A stretch of DNA of 64,000 bases from Tenacibaculum finnmarkense (GTDB lineage: Bacteria > Bacteroidota > Bacteroidia > Flavobacteriales > Flavobacteriaceae), in assembly GCF_900239185.1 (NCBI RefSeq), contig NZ_OENA01000053.1, positions 248,305-312,304 on the forward strand. The letters are read 5' to 3'. This document shows, piece after piece, positions 27,568 through 34,996 of the stretch. The notes below the pieces were generated by a model that was given only the letters and a program-made list of their open reading frames with translations, was not told the DNA's origin and did no database searches. How positions within the stretch are numbered: the stretch's first letter is position 1; every line of letters starts with the position of its first letter. The position numbers and the translations under genes are program-made.

Positions 27568-27948
27568 ATGAAAATACAGTTAGAAAATTGGAAAGTCCTT
27601 AAATTGAATTTCACTTCTAATGAAGAAGTTAATACAAAAGAAAATTCTTTTGATTTAAAGACAGGTCATTTTTATCCTGAAGATGAACTTGATACTTTTG
27701 GCATAGGTTTTGAAATCGAAATAAATGATAAAAGGTTTGATTTAAATATTGAAACTGTTTTTATGTTTAAATTAGATAAAAATATTTCAGAAGAGTTTAA
27801 ATTATCAAATTTTCCTAAAATAAATGCTCCAGCAATTGCTTTTCCTTATTTGAGAGCATATATATCTAATTTAACATTACAATCTGGTTTTGAACCAATA
27901 ATGTTACCGTCTATAAATTTTGTAAATTTAGCGGAAGATAAAAAATAA
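27568..27948 (+). CDS. SecB-like chaperone of the probable TAC module
   Basis: The 126-residue protein ends with FPYLRAYISNLTLQSGFEPI then MLPSINFVNLAED. This matches the SecB signature region F-P-Y-x-R-x-x-I-S-x-L-x-x-x-x-G-F-x-P-x-x-L-x-x-x-N-F. The N-terminal half is beta-rich with FDLKTGHFYPEDE and FDLNIETVFMFKL, in the order expected for the SecB sheet. Outside Proteobacteria, SecB-like proteins are often part of toxin-antitoxin-chaperone loci, and here the gene is 69 bases after a small ORF that follows an ART-like gene. I infer that it controls the stability of the 47-residue antitoxin. A terminator closes the island. Confidence 0.82.
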   Translation: MKIQLENWKVLKLNFTSNEEVNTKENSFDLKTGHFYPEDELDTFGIGFEIEINDKRFDLNIETVFMFKLDKNISEEFKLSNFPKINAPAIAFPYLRAYISNLTLQSGFEPIMLPSINFVNLAEDKK

Positions 27949-27950
27949 TT

Positions 27951-28000
27951 AAAAATCCTACGTATTGAAATCAGCAATGAGTTTAATATGTAGGATTTTT
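27951..28000. terminator. Bidirectional terminator after the TAC module
   Basis: AAAAATCCTACGTATT (27951-27966) pairs with AATATGTAGGATTTTT (27985-28000) with a single G-U pair. It separates the SecB-like gene from the convergent NYN gene. Confidence 0.82.
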
Positions 28001-28026
28001 TTTAGTTTAAAAATATAAAAACTAAC

Positions 28027-28803
28027 CTACCTAATTCGCAACAACGGATGATTTAAGCCACCAACTTCATTTTTGATAACTTCATATTTATCAATATTTT
28101 CAAAAAGTCTGGTAAGGTTTTTAAAACCGTAACTTCTAGGATCAAAACTTGGATCAATTTTTCTAATATTTAACCCTAAGGTAGAAATATAGGCGTTTTC
28201 TTCTTCGTTTGTAGAAATATCAAAAGCCTTATCAATTGTTTTTAAATCTGCTCTTGATAATCTTACTTTTTCAACAACCTCTTTATTTCTTTGATTCTGA
28301 TATGGTTTTACAGATTTTGATTTCACTGTTTCGTTTTGGTTATTCGATTGGTTTTGATTTAGTTGCTCGTTTCTTAAGTTTTCGGTAAACGTGAAAACTT
28401 CGCACGATTTTACAAAAGCTTCGGGTGTTTTTTTCTCCCCAATTCCCATTACAAAAAGCCCTTCTTCTCTAATTCTTTTTGCAAGCCCAGTATAATCGCT
28501 ATCACTTGAAACAATGCAAAAACCTTGGGTATTTTTTCCGTGTAAAATATCCATAGCATCAATAATTAAGGAGCCATCGGTAGAATTTTTTCCTGTGGTG
28601 TATGAAAATTTTTGAATCGGGCTGATCGAATGTTGATTGATAATTGCCTTCCAGCTATTCATTTGTGGCGTTGTCCAATCACCATAAATTCTTCGGATAG
28701 TCGCCTTCCCGTATTTAGAAACTTCTTCAATAATTTCTTTTAATAACTTTGGTTGCGCGTTGTCACCATCTATTAGTACTGCAATATTAAATTTATTTTC
28801 CAT
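28027..28803 (-). CDS. NYN-domain ribonuclease-like protein with OST-HTH/LOTUS domain
   Basis: The 258 residues start with a NYN (LabA/DUF88, PIN-like) nuclease domain: AVLIDGDNAQPKLLKEII, GSLIIDAMDILHG and IVSSDSDYTGLAKRIREEG, which supply the acidic metal ligands. After a Gln/Asn-rich linker (about 150-172), the C-terminal part (AFDISTNEEENAYIS...YGFKNLTRLFENIDKYEV) looks like an OST-HTH/LOTUS RNA-binding domain. The pair suggests an RNA-degrading or RNA-silencing role. It lies convergent to the TAC island, but this protein family is widespread and need not belong to it. Confidence 0.87.
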   Translation of the reverse strand: MENKFNIAVLIDGDNAQPKLLKEIIEEVSKYGKATIRRIYGDWTTPQMNSWKAIINQHSISPIQKFSYTTGKNSTDGSLIIDAMDILHGKNTQGFCIVSSDSDYTGLAKRIREEGLFVMGIGEKKTPEAFVKSCEVFTFTENLRNEQLNQNQSNNQNETVKSKSVKPYQNQRNKEVVEKVRLSRADLKTIDKAFDISTNEEENAYISTLGLNIRKIDPSFDPRSYGFKNLTRLFENIDKYEVIKNEVGGLNHPLLRIR

Positions 28804-28905
28804 ATATTAAGATCTTTAGCAATTTGAATTATAAAGCAAACAAGTTCGTGTTTTTTAATTGTAAAATCAAGTTTAAAATACAAGCTACTTACTAGATAAT
28901 TCTAG

Positions 28906-28913
28906 TATTTTTG
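28906..28913 (+). promoter_or_regulatory. -7 box TATTTTTG before the PLP enzyme gene
   Basis: Exact TAnnTTTG match 19 bases upstream of the TTG start at 28933. Upstream of it no open frame extends, supporting a start at or after this point. Confidence 0.6.
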
Positions 28914-28932
28914 CCGAAATAATTTTACGGTT

Positions 28933-29892
28933 TTGAATACGAAAGATACTTCTTTTTTTAATCAGGTTTTTGTTGCCGAAAACCAACAAATACAGCTTCC
29001 TATTTTAAAGGAAAAAAATATTGAATTATATATTAAACGAGAAGATAAAATTCATCCATTTGTATCAGGAAATAAATTTAGAAAATTAAAACACAATATT
29101 ATTGAAGCCAAAAATCAGCAAAAAAATACTTTGTTAACTTTTGGAGGTGCATTTTCAAATCATATTGTAGCCACTGCTGTAGCAGGTAATTTGACAGGTT
29201 TTAAAACCATTGGAATTATCCGAGGCGATGAATTAGCAAAAGATTTTGAAAAAACATTAGCAGGAAATTCAAGTTTAAAAGAAGCCCATCAAAATGGCAT
29301 GGAATTTAAGTTTGTTTCAAGAGAGGTTTATCGAAATAAAACATCCGAAGCATTTATAGAAAGCTTGAAAGAGGAGTTTGGAAATTTTTACTTAATCCCC
29401 GAAGGCGGCACAAATAATTTGGCAATTAAAGGCTGTCAAGAAATACTAAGCGAACAAGACCATAAATTCGATTATATTTGCAGCGCTATAGGAACGGGAG
29501 GAACAATTTCAGGATTGATAAATTCAACAGAAAAACATCAAAAAACACTTGGTTTCCCTGCCTTAAAAGGTGATTTTTTACAAAAAGAAATAGAAAATTT
29601 AATTGCTGATACCAACAAAAAATGGCAGTTAATAACTGATTATCATTTTGGTGGTTACGCAAAATATAATCAAGAATTAATTCGTTTTATAAACGAGTTT
29701 AAAGCCGTAACAAATATCCCGTTAGATCCTATTTATACCGGGAAAATGTTGTTTGGAATTTTAGCAATGATTCAAGAAGATTATTTTGAAAAAAACAGCC
29801 GTATTTTAGCAATTCACACCGGAGGTTTACAAGGAATTACTGGGGTTAACAAAAAATTAAAACATAAAAACCAAGAATTAATTATACTTTAA
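28933..29892 (+). CDS. PLP-dependent ACC deaminase/D-cysteine desulfhydrase-like enzyme
   Basis: This is a fold-type II PLP enzyme of the ACC deaminase/D-cysteine desulfhydrase family. The 319 residues have the PLP lysine in SGNKFRKLKHNI, FGGAFSNHIVATA (Ser-Asn-His contact) and the phosphate loop SAIGTGGTISG. Either D-cysteine or another small D-amino acid is the more likely substrate. The start is a TTG, since no in-frame ATG precedes the conserved SFFNQVF region. It overlaps the next gene by one base (TAATG), so the two are co-translated. Confidence 0.85.
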   Translation: MNTKDTSFFNQVFVAENQQIQLPILKEKNIELYIKREDKIHPFVSGNKFRKLKHNIIEAKNQQKNTLLTFGGAFSNHIVATAVAGNLTGFKTIGIIRGDELAKDFEKTLAGNSSLKEAHQNGMEFKFVSREVYRNKTSEAFIESLKEEFGNFYLIPEGGTNNLAIKGCQEILSEQDHKFDYICSAIGTGGTISGLINSTEKHQKTLGFPALKGDFLQKEIENLIADTNKKWQLITDYHFGGYAKYNQELIRFINEFKAVTNIPLDPIYTGKMLFGILAMIQEDYFEKNSRILAIHTGGLQGITGVNKKLKHKNQELIIL

Positions 29893-30692
29893 TGAGAATA
29901 CAGTCTGTTTTTTACATCGTACTAAGTGCCACTTTTTTAATAAGTTGTGGTTCAAATAAAAATATCGTTTCTAAGCCTCGAAAAAAAGTGCTTGTTAAAC
30001 AAAAAGTAATTCTTGAGCAAGAAGAAGAAGTTGCTCCTGAAGTTTATCAGTTAGAACAGGTAAAAACAACAAGTAAAACAACTAAAAATCATACCGAAGC
30101 CTATATTCAAAAATTTGCACCTATTGCCGTTACAAAAATGCACGAACATAAAATTCCGGCTAGTATTACCTTGGCGCAAGGTGTTTTAGAATCTGGAAGT
30201 GGAAGAAGTGCCTTGGCTATTCGTTCGAATAATCATTTCGGAATTAAATGCCATAAAGGTTGGCAAGGAAAAAGTGTAACCCACGACGATGACGAAATAG
30301 GAGAGTGTTTCAGAAAATATAAATATCCGCAAACCTCGTACGAAGATCATTCGCAGTTTTTAATTTCGAGAAGTCGTTATGCAAGTTTATTTAAACTAGG
30401 ACATACCAATTATAAAGGTTGGGCGTACGGATTAAGAAAAGCAGGCTATGCAACCGATAAACGCTATCCGCAGAAATTAATTTCGATTATCAATAAATAC
30501 AATTTAACGAAATACGATCGAATTAAGCCTAAAAAACAAACAAGTATTAAAACGCTGCATCACCAAGTACAAAAAGGCGATACCTTGTATTCAATTGCAA
30601 GAAAATATCAAATATCGGTAGGTGATTTGAAAAAATTTAACAGCCTTATTAACAACAGCATTAGTATTGGTGAAAAATTAATAGTGAATTAA
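29892..30692 (+). CDS. Lipoprotein N-acetylglucosaminidase with LysM domain
   Basis: This peptidoglycan hydrolase of the FlgJ/mannosyl-glycoprotein endo-beta-N-acetylglucosaminidase type has 266 residues. A lipobox FLISCGSN is followed by a low-complexity linker and a glucosaminidase domain (about 70-195) with IPASITLAQGVLESGSGRSA (catalytic Glu in LESGSG), NNHFGIKCH and YEDHSQFLISRSRY. One LysM (about 220-265) holds HQVQKGDTLYSIARKYQIS. It should act in the periplasm on the sacculus. The ATG overlaps the upstream stop, and a perfect 15-bp terminator follows. Confidence 0.92.
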   Translation: MRIQSVFYIVLSATFLISCGSNKNIVSKPRKKVLVKQKVILEQEEEVAPEVYQLEQVKTTSKTTKNHTEAYIQKFAPIAVTKMHEHKIPASITLAQGVLESGSGRSALAIRSNNHFGIKCHKGWQGKSVTHDDDEIGECFRKYKYPQTSYEDHSQFLISRSRYASLFKLGHTNYKGWAYGLRKAGYATDKRYPQKLISIINKYNLTKYDRIKPKKQTSIKTLHHQVQKGDTLYSIARKYQISVGDLKKFNSLINNSISIGEKLIVN

Positions 30693-30724
30693 AAATACTG
30701 TTTTTTAGTATTTTAGAGTGCTTT

Positions 30725-30767
30725 AAAAAGTCGTTATTCGGGATATTTCTCAGAATAACGACTTTTT
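30725..30767 (+). terminator. Strong terminator after the glucosaminidase gene
   Basis: AAAAAGTCGTTATTC (30725-30739) pairs perfectly over 15 bases with GAATAACGACTTTTT (30753-30767), followed by T. Confidence 0.9.
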
Positions 30768-30825
30768 TTGATTGTTATTTAATCAAAAAGCTGTAAAATT
30801 ATGTTTTTTAAAATAAGATAAACAG

Positions 30826-31347
30826 ATGAAAATTATAAAAACGATAAACGGAAAAACACCTCAAATCCCTGCGGATTGTTATGTTGCCGAAAATGCTACA
30901 ATTGTGGGCGATGTGCAAATGGGAAAAGAGTGTAGTGTGTGGTTTAACGCCGTTATTAGAGGCGATGTACATTATATTAAAATGGGCGATAAAGTGAATA
31001 TTCAAGATGGGGCAATAATTCATGCAACATATCAAAAATCGCCAACTACCATAGGAAATAATGTATCGGTTGGGCATAATGCGATTGTGCATGGCTGTAC
31101 AATCCACGACAATGTTTTAATCGGTATGGGAAGTATTATTATGGATGATTGTGTTGTCGAATCAAACTCAATTATTGCTGCGGGTGCTGTGGTTACTAAA
31201 AATACTCGTGTAGAAAGTGGTAGTATTTATGCGGGTGTTCCTGCTAAAAAAGTAAAAGATATTTCGAAAGAATTAATTTCAGGTGAAATTGATAGAATCG
31301 CTAATAATTATGTAGAATATTCTAGTTGGTTTAAAGAGGATGAATAG
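30826..31347 (+). CDS. Gamma-class carbonic anhydrase-like hexapeptide protein
   Basis: The 173 residues form a left-handed beta-helix of hexapeptide repeats (YVAENATIVGDVQMGKECSVW, NVSVGHNAIVHGCTIHDNVL, GAVVTKNTRVESGSIYAGVP). Conserved His in VGHNAIVHGC and the NIQDGAIIHAT segment fit the zinc site of the gamma-CA/YrdA/PaaY group. Activity of this subfamily is often unproven, so the call is family-level. It stands alone between two strong terminators. Confidence 0.9.
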   Translation: MKIIKTINGKTPQIPADCYVAENATIVGDVQMGKECSVWFNAVIRGDVHYIKMGDKVNIQDGAIIHATYQKSPTTIGNNVSVGHNAIVHGCTIHDNVLIGMGSIIMDDCVVESNSIIAAGAVVTKNTRVESGSIYAGVPAKKVKDISKELISGEIDRIANNYVEYSSWFKEDE

Positions 31348-31409
31348 TTAATTTATAGCTTTTAATCCGTATTTTAAATACTAGATATTTCGCTAAATAA
31401 TAGCCGTAA

Positions 31410-31443
31410 AAAATCCTGATTCTATTTTTAGAATCAGGATTTT
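31410..31443. terminator. Bidirectional terminator
   Basis: AAAATCCTGATTCTA (31410-31424) pairs with TAGAATCAGGATTTT (31429-31443). It lies between the convergent carbonic anhydrase-like gene and the small basic periplasmic protein gene. Confidence 0.85.
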
Positions 31444-31473
31444 CTTATATAAAACCATTATTTTCCTTGCTGT

Positions 31474-31944
31474 TTACTTTCTTCTTTTCTTGTCTCTTTT
31501 TTCTTTTTTGCCATTTTTACTATGTTTTTTATGCTTTTTTTGCATCATTCTATCACTCATTTTTTCAAATCGATCGTATTGTTTTTCATTTAAAATACGT
31601 TTCATGTTGGCTTTAAAAGCAATTTTAGCATCTAGTATTTTCATTTCTCTATCAAAACGTTCGTTTGCTGATAATTTACCTTTCTTTTTACCAGCTTCTT
31701 TTAGTGCTTTTCTCTTTTGATGCATAACTTTACGTTTTGCAATCTTATCAGCTAATAAAGGCTTTATTTGACCTTGCTGCGTAGTGGTTAAATCTAGCTT
31801 TAAAGTCATTTTTTTAACTGCAAGTTCTGTTTGTTGTGCTACGGTGAATTGTTCTAAATTATGATGCTTTCCTTTTTGAGCCTGAGTTGTTAAAGTAAAT
31901 CCAAGGGCTAAAACCAATACGGTTATTATTTTTTTCATCTTCAT
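31474..31944 (-). CDS. Small basic secreted protein with LTxxQ-like repeats
   Basis: The product has 156 residues: a signal peptide (ITVLVLALGFTLTTQAQ), then helical, very basic sequence with KKMTLKLDLTTTQQGQIKPLL and KRILNEKQYDRFEKMSDRM. These two segments resemble the LTxxQ/Spy-CpxP type, also seen in DUF4890 proteins of Bacteroidetes. The C-terminus (about 135-156) is nearly all Lys, Arg and His. A periplasmic chaperone- or stress-related role is possible but unproven. It is a single gene. Confidence 0.75.
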   Translation of the reverse strand: MKMKKIITVLVLALGFTLTTQAQKGKHHNLEQFTVAQQTELAVKKMTLKLDLTTTQQGQIKPLLADKIAKRKVMHQKRKALKEAGKKKGKLSANERFDREMKILDAKIAFKANMKRILNEKQYDRFEKMSDRMMQKKHKKHSKNGKKEKRDKKRRK

Positions 31945-32034
31945 AAAAATTTAAGTTTTTAATTATATATCTATGACTGCACTTCTTTTAAAAAGTTTAA
32001 ATTTGACTATAATTTTAACATTCTTTAACGTTTT

Positions 32035-33021
32035 ATGAAAAATATAATATCCCTTTTTTTTAAGCTAATATCGGTATTAATAGTCGCTTTTTTCTTGTTT
32101 TTTTACTGGGCATCATCCCCAACAATTAATAAAGAAGAATATGCTAAATTGATCAGATTAGAAAATAATAATGTAAATACGAATCAAAATAACGACTCTA
32201 TATATAGCATTATTACTTATAATGTTGGGTATTTAAGCGGAATGACCAATAATTTACCCGTAGCAAAATCAAAAAAATTATTTGACGATAATTTTAATAA
32301 AGTTAAAACTGAGCTTCAAAAAATAACCCCTGATATTATCGCTTTTCAAGAAATTGATTACAAGGCTTCAAGGTCTTACAAAGTAAATCAAGAAGCCGAA
32401 TTTATGAAATTAGGCTATAAATATGCCGCAAGAGGCGTTAATTGGGACGAAACCTACGTGCCGTTTCCATATTGGCCGCCAAGCATGCACTTTGGGCAGA
32501 TTGTTTCAGGGCAATCAATTCTTAGTAAATATGAATTAAAAAATTATGAACGTATCGTTTTAGCACGTGTTCCTGATAGCCCTTTTTATAGAGACGCCCT
32601 GTATTTAGACAGGCTTTTACAAGTTGTAAAGGTGTTAATTAACGGCAAAGAAGTGGTTGTTTTAAATGTGCATTTAGAGGCGTTTGACACCAAAACTCGT
32701 ATGGCACAATTTGAACAGGTTTTAGCTGTTTTTAATTCTTATAAAGACAAATATCCAACCATATTATTAGGCGATTTTAATTCGAAAGCAAGAGATAATA
32801 CGGCGATTATTCAGCAATTAATTACAATGAAAGGAATTGGAAACGCTGCTTTTACGGCAAATAATCCCGCAAATACTTTCGATACCAAAGATTTATACGA
32901 ACGCATCGATTATATTTTTTATACCGAAAAAACCATAGAATATATAAGCGGAAAAGTACTAAATAGTTTTGGGCAAGCTTCCGATCATTTACCGATAGAA
33001 ATGAAATTTAAGTTAAAGTAA
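32035..33021 (+). CDS. Endonuclease/exonuclease/phosphatase family protein
   Basis: The 328 residues have an N-terminal membrane anchor (about 5-25) and an EEP domain with SIITYNVGYL, DIIAFQEIDY, VLNVHLEAFDTKTRM, TILLGDFNSKARDN and a terminal SDHLPIEMKF, the set of catalytic residues of the DNase I/Mg2+-phosphodiesterase superfamily. The anchor puts the active domain in the periplasm. Substrate (nucleic acid, inositol phosphate or phospholipid) cannot be told. It is followed by copy 2 of the dispersed repeat. Confidence 0.88.
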   Translation: MKNIISLFFKLISVLIVAFFLFFYWASSPTINKEEYAKLIRLENNNVNTNQNNDSIYSIITYNVGYLSGMTNNLPVAKSKKLFDDNFNKVKTELQKITPDIIAFQEIDYKASRSYKVNQEAEFMKLGYKYAARGVNWDETYVPFPYWPPSMHFGQIVSGQSILSKYELKNYERIVLARVPDSPFYRDALYLDRLLQVVKVLINGKEVVVLNVHLEAFDTKTRMAQFEQVLAVFNSYKDKYPTILLGDFNSKARDNTAIIQQLITMKGIGNAAFTANNPANTFDTKDLYERIDYIFYTEKTIEYISGKVLNSFGQASDHLPIEMKFKLK

Positions 33022-33044
33022 TTTTTTAAAAATGATTATTAGAA

Positions 33045-33127
33045 GCAATTTCTCGCTTTCCGCACTCGCTTTTTTTTTGAAAAAAATCAAAAAAAAGAGC
33101 TCAAACAATTGCTACAATCGGGGCTAG
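33045..33127 (-). repeat. Dispersed ~90-base repeat, copy 2 (inverted)
   Basis: On the minus strand it reads CTAGCCCCGATTGTAGCAAT, then TGTTTGAGCTC, a T/A core, then GCGAGTGCGGAAAGCGAG and AAATTGC. Both arms match copies 1 and 3 closely. The core differs (T8-GA, T6, TC-A8) but still forms a clean T/A stem. Confidence 0.85.
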
Positions 33128-33215
33128 GCATTTGTGCTATTTAATAATATTTTCAGCTATTAAAAGCCTGTTTTAACTTCATCTAAAAAAAGAAATCACG
33201 TCCTTACGGTGTTTT

Positions 33216-33223
33216 TACTTTTG
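33216..33223 (+). promoter_or_regulatory. -7 box TACTTTTG before the CHAP gene
   Basis: Exact TAnnTTTG match 59 bases upstream of the ATG at 33283; the start of the leader overlaps a REP-like half hairpin (33229-33252). Confidence 0.45.
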
Positions 33224-33228
33224 ATGTA

Positions 33229-33252
33229 TTGCTGAACTAAATTTAGTATGAT
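33229..33252 (+). repeat. REP-like half unit
   Basis: TTGCTGAACTAAATTTAGTA plus TGATG resembles the right half of the element at 8574-8599 (CCTGAACTAAATTTCAGG then TTGACG). It contains the perfect palindrome ACTAAATTTAGT. Probably a decayed single unit. Confidence 0.4.
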
Positions 33253-33282
33253 GTTTATCTATTTTTAAAAATAAAATCTAAA

Positions 33283-33870
33283 ATGACAAAAATTAACATC
33301 CTAATTATAGCAGTTTTAGCCGCGTTTATTGGTGTTTTTTACACAATGAAAACACCTCGTTCACAACTCGCTCCTGTATTTGGCGATAAAATAGATAGTT
33401 TAAACGGCGTTGTGGTCTATTACAACGGACAGGTAGGAACTGTAAAAGGGCGAAATCGAGCTAAAGACGGCTATAATATTGGATTAAAATATCAATGTGT
33501 AGAATTTGTAAAACGGTATTACTATGAATATTTCAAACATAAAATGCCTAATAGTTACGGGCACGCAAAAAGTTTTTTTAATACGAACTTAAAAGACGGA
33601 ACATTAAATAAAGACCGAAATTTAATACAATATACCAATGCGAGTAAATCGAAACCTAAAGCGAACGATTTACTAGTTTACGGAGGAACTATTTTTAATC
33701 GGTATGGGCATGTTTCAATTGTATCAAAAGTAACGAAAGGTAAAATTGAAATCATACAGCAAAACCCAGGTGTTTTAGGTAAATCAAGAGTGGAATTTGG
33801 CTTGAAAAAAGAAAATAATAAATGGAAAATTGAAAATAATCAAATTTTAGGCTGGCTAAGAATGCGTTAG
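33283..33870 (+). CDS. CHAP-domain amidase
   Basis: This 195-residue cysteine amidase/peptidase of the CHAP class has an N-terminal membrane anchor or uncleaved signal (INILIIAVLAAFIGVFY). The catalytic cysteine is in LKYQCVEFVKRYYYEYF and the histidine in RYGHVSIVSKV, followed by IEIIQQNPG. Such enzymes cut peptidoglycan cross-links or glutathionylspermidine-type amides; here an envelope role is likely given the anchor. It lies upstream of the two tRNA genes, convergent with them. Confidence 0.88.
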   Translation: MTKINILIIAVLAAFIGVFYTMKTPRSQLAPVFGDKIDSLNGVVVYYNGQVGTVKGRNRAKDGYNIGLKYQCVEFVKRYYYEYFKHKMPNSYGHAKSFFNTNLKDGTLNKDRNLIQYTNASKSKPKANDLLVYGGTIFNRYGHVSIVSKVTKGKIEIIQQNPGVLGKSRVEFGLKKENNKWKIENNQILGWLRMR

Positions 33871-33904
33871 TTATTTTCAGATATATAAACGCTTTAAAAC
33901 AAAA

Positions 33905-33932
33905 AAACCTGAACAAATAAATGTTCAGGTTT
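33905..33932 (-). terminator. Terminator after the tRNA-Phe pair
   Basis: AAACCTGAACA (33905-33915) pairs with TGTTCAGGTTT (33922-33932). On the minus strand a seven-T run follows, so it fits the end of the tRNA transcript; it may also serve the CHAP gene. Confidence 0.7.
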
Positions 33933-33938
33933 TAGCGG

Positions 33939-34011
33939 TGGTGCCTCCAGGAATCGAACCAGGGACACAAGGATTTTCAGTCCTTTGCTCTACCAACTGA
34001 GCTAAGGCACC
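33939..34011 (-). tRNA. tRNA-Phe (GAA)
   Basis: The minus strand reads GGTGCCTTAGCTCAGTTGGT at the 5' end and GGTTCGATTCCTGGAGGCAC C at the 3' end. The acceptor stem GGTGCCT/AGGCACC is perfect. The anticodon loop CTGAAAA gives anticodon GAA, i.e. phenylalanine. It is 73 bases with the discriminator A; the CCA end is not encoded (ACCG follows). It is identical in sequence to the neighbouring copy. Confidence 0.97.
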
Positions 34012-34071
34012 GTTGTGCTTATATAAAAGTAACAAATAAGTTTAGCAATTTTGCAATTGAAAAAATTATTG

Positions 34072-34144
34072 TGGTGCCTCCAGGAATCGAACCAGGGACA
34101 CAAGGATTTTCAGTCCTTTGCTCTACCAACTGAGCTAAGGCACC
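34072..34144 (-). tRNA. tRNA-Phe (GAA), second identical copy
   Basis: Same 73-base sequence as 33939-34011, with anticodon GAA; CCA is not encoded (ACAA follows). It is the promoter-proximal copy, with a 60-base spacer to the other, and both are probably made from one transcript. Confidence 0.97.
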
Positions 34145-34170
34145 AGTTTGCTACTTTCGTTTAGCGGGTG

Positions 34171-34201
34171 CAAATATACAACTCTTTTTTACTTATCCAA
34201 A
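34171..34201 (-). promoter_or_regulatory. Textbook flavobacterial promoter of the tRNA-Phe pair
   Basis: On the minus strand TTTG (34198-34201) is followed by exactly 19 bases and TATATTTG (34171-34178), 26 bases before the first tRNA. This is a full match to TTTG-N19-TAnnTTTG. Confidence 0.85.
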
Positions 34202-34236
34202 CTTTTTGATGATATTTTTATTAAAAAAATCTAATG

Positions 34237-34244
34237 TAACTTTG
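34237..34244 (+). promoter_or_regulatory. -7 box TAACTTTG of coaX
   Basis: Exact TAnnTTTG box, 20 bases before the coaX ATG at 34265, in the gap divergent from the tRNA promoter. Confidence 0.65.
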
Positions 34245-34264
34245 AAATCTAAAAAAATATAAGC

Positions 34265-34996
34265 ATGAATTTGAGTATCGATATCGGGAATACAAGGGGT
34301 AAAATAGCTGTTTTTCAGGATGATATAATTGTAGAAGTTGTTGTTTTTAATGCTTCCGAAATTATAAAAGTTATCGAAAAAATAATTTCAAAATATTTTG
34401 TTTCAGCAAGTATTATAGCTTCAGTAGCTAGTATTTCAGAAAAAACATCCGAAGAAATAAAAAAAATATTAAATCCTATTTATCTAACAAATCAAACAAA
34501 AGTGCCTTTTAAAAATCTTTATGGAACGCCAAAAACTTTAGGGGTAGATAGAATTGCGCTCGCAGCTGCCGCCGTGAAAATTTATCCGAAGAAAAATATT
34601 TTAGTAATTGATGCCGGAACTTGTATTACGTTTGATTTTATCAATCATAAAAAAGAATATTTAGGAGGTGCAATTTCGCCAGGTATTGCCATGCGCTACA
34701 AAGCCCTGCATCATTTTACGTCAAAATTACCGTTATTAGAAGCAAAAGAAGTTGATAATTTTATTGGAGTTAATACAAATACGTCTATACATTCAGGAAT
34801 TGTAAATGGTGTTTGCAATGAAATAAATGGCGTTATTGAGCAATATCAAAAAAAGTTTAGCGATTTAACAGTTGTTTTAACAGGAGGCGACACCTTTTTC
34901 TTGGCTAAACAATTAAAAAGTGGCATATTTGCCCATCCAAATTTTGTTTTGGAAGGATTACATACCGTTTTGACATATAATTTAACAAATGATTAA
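34265..34996 (+). CDS. coaX: Type III pantothenate kinase
   Basis: CoaX catalyses the first step of coenzyme A synthesis. The 243-residue ASKHA-fold protein has the N-terminal phosphate loop SIDIGNTRGKIAVF, TLGVDRIALAAAAVKIYP, the LVIDAGTCITFDF motif, GGAISPGIAMRYKALHHFT and a late VVLTGGDTFFLAKQL. Length is normal. It overlaps the next gene by 8 bases, starting the envelope-related run up to 41.9 kb. Confidence 0.95.
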   Translation: MNLSIDIGNTRGKIAVFQDDIIVEVVVFNASEIIKVIEKIISKYFVSASIIASVASISEKTSEEIKKILNPIYLTNQTKVPFKNLYGTPKTLGVDRIALAAAAVKIYPKKNILVIDAGTCITFDFINHKKEYLGGAISPGIAMRYKALHHFTSKLPLLEAKEVDNFIGVNTNTSIHSGIVNGVCNEINGVIEQYQKKFSDLTVVLTGGDTFFLAKQLKSGIFAHPNFVLEGLHTVLTYNLTND

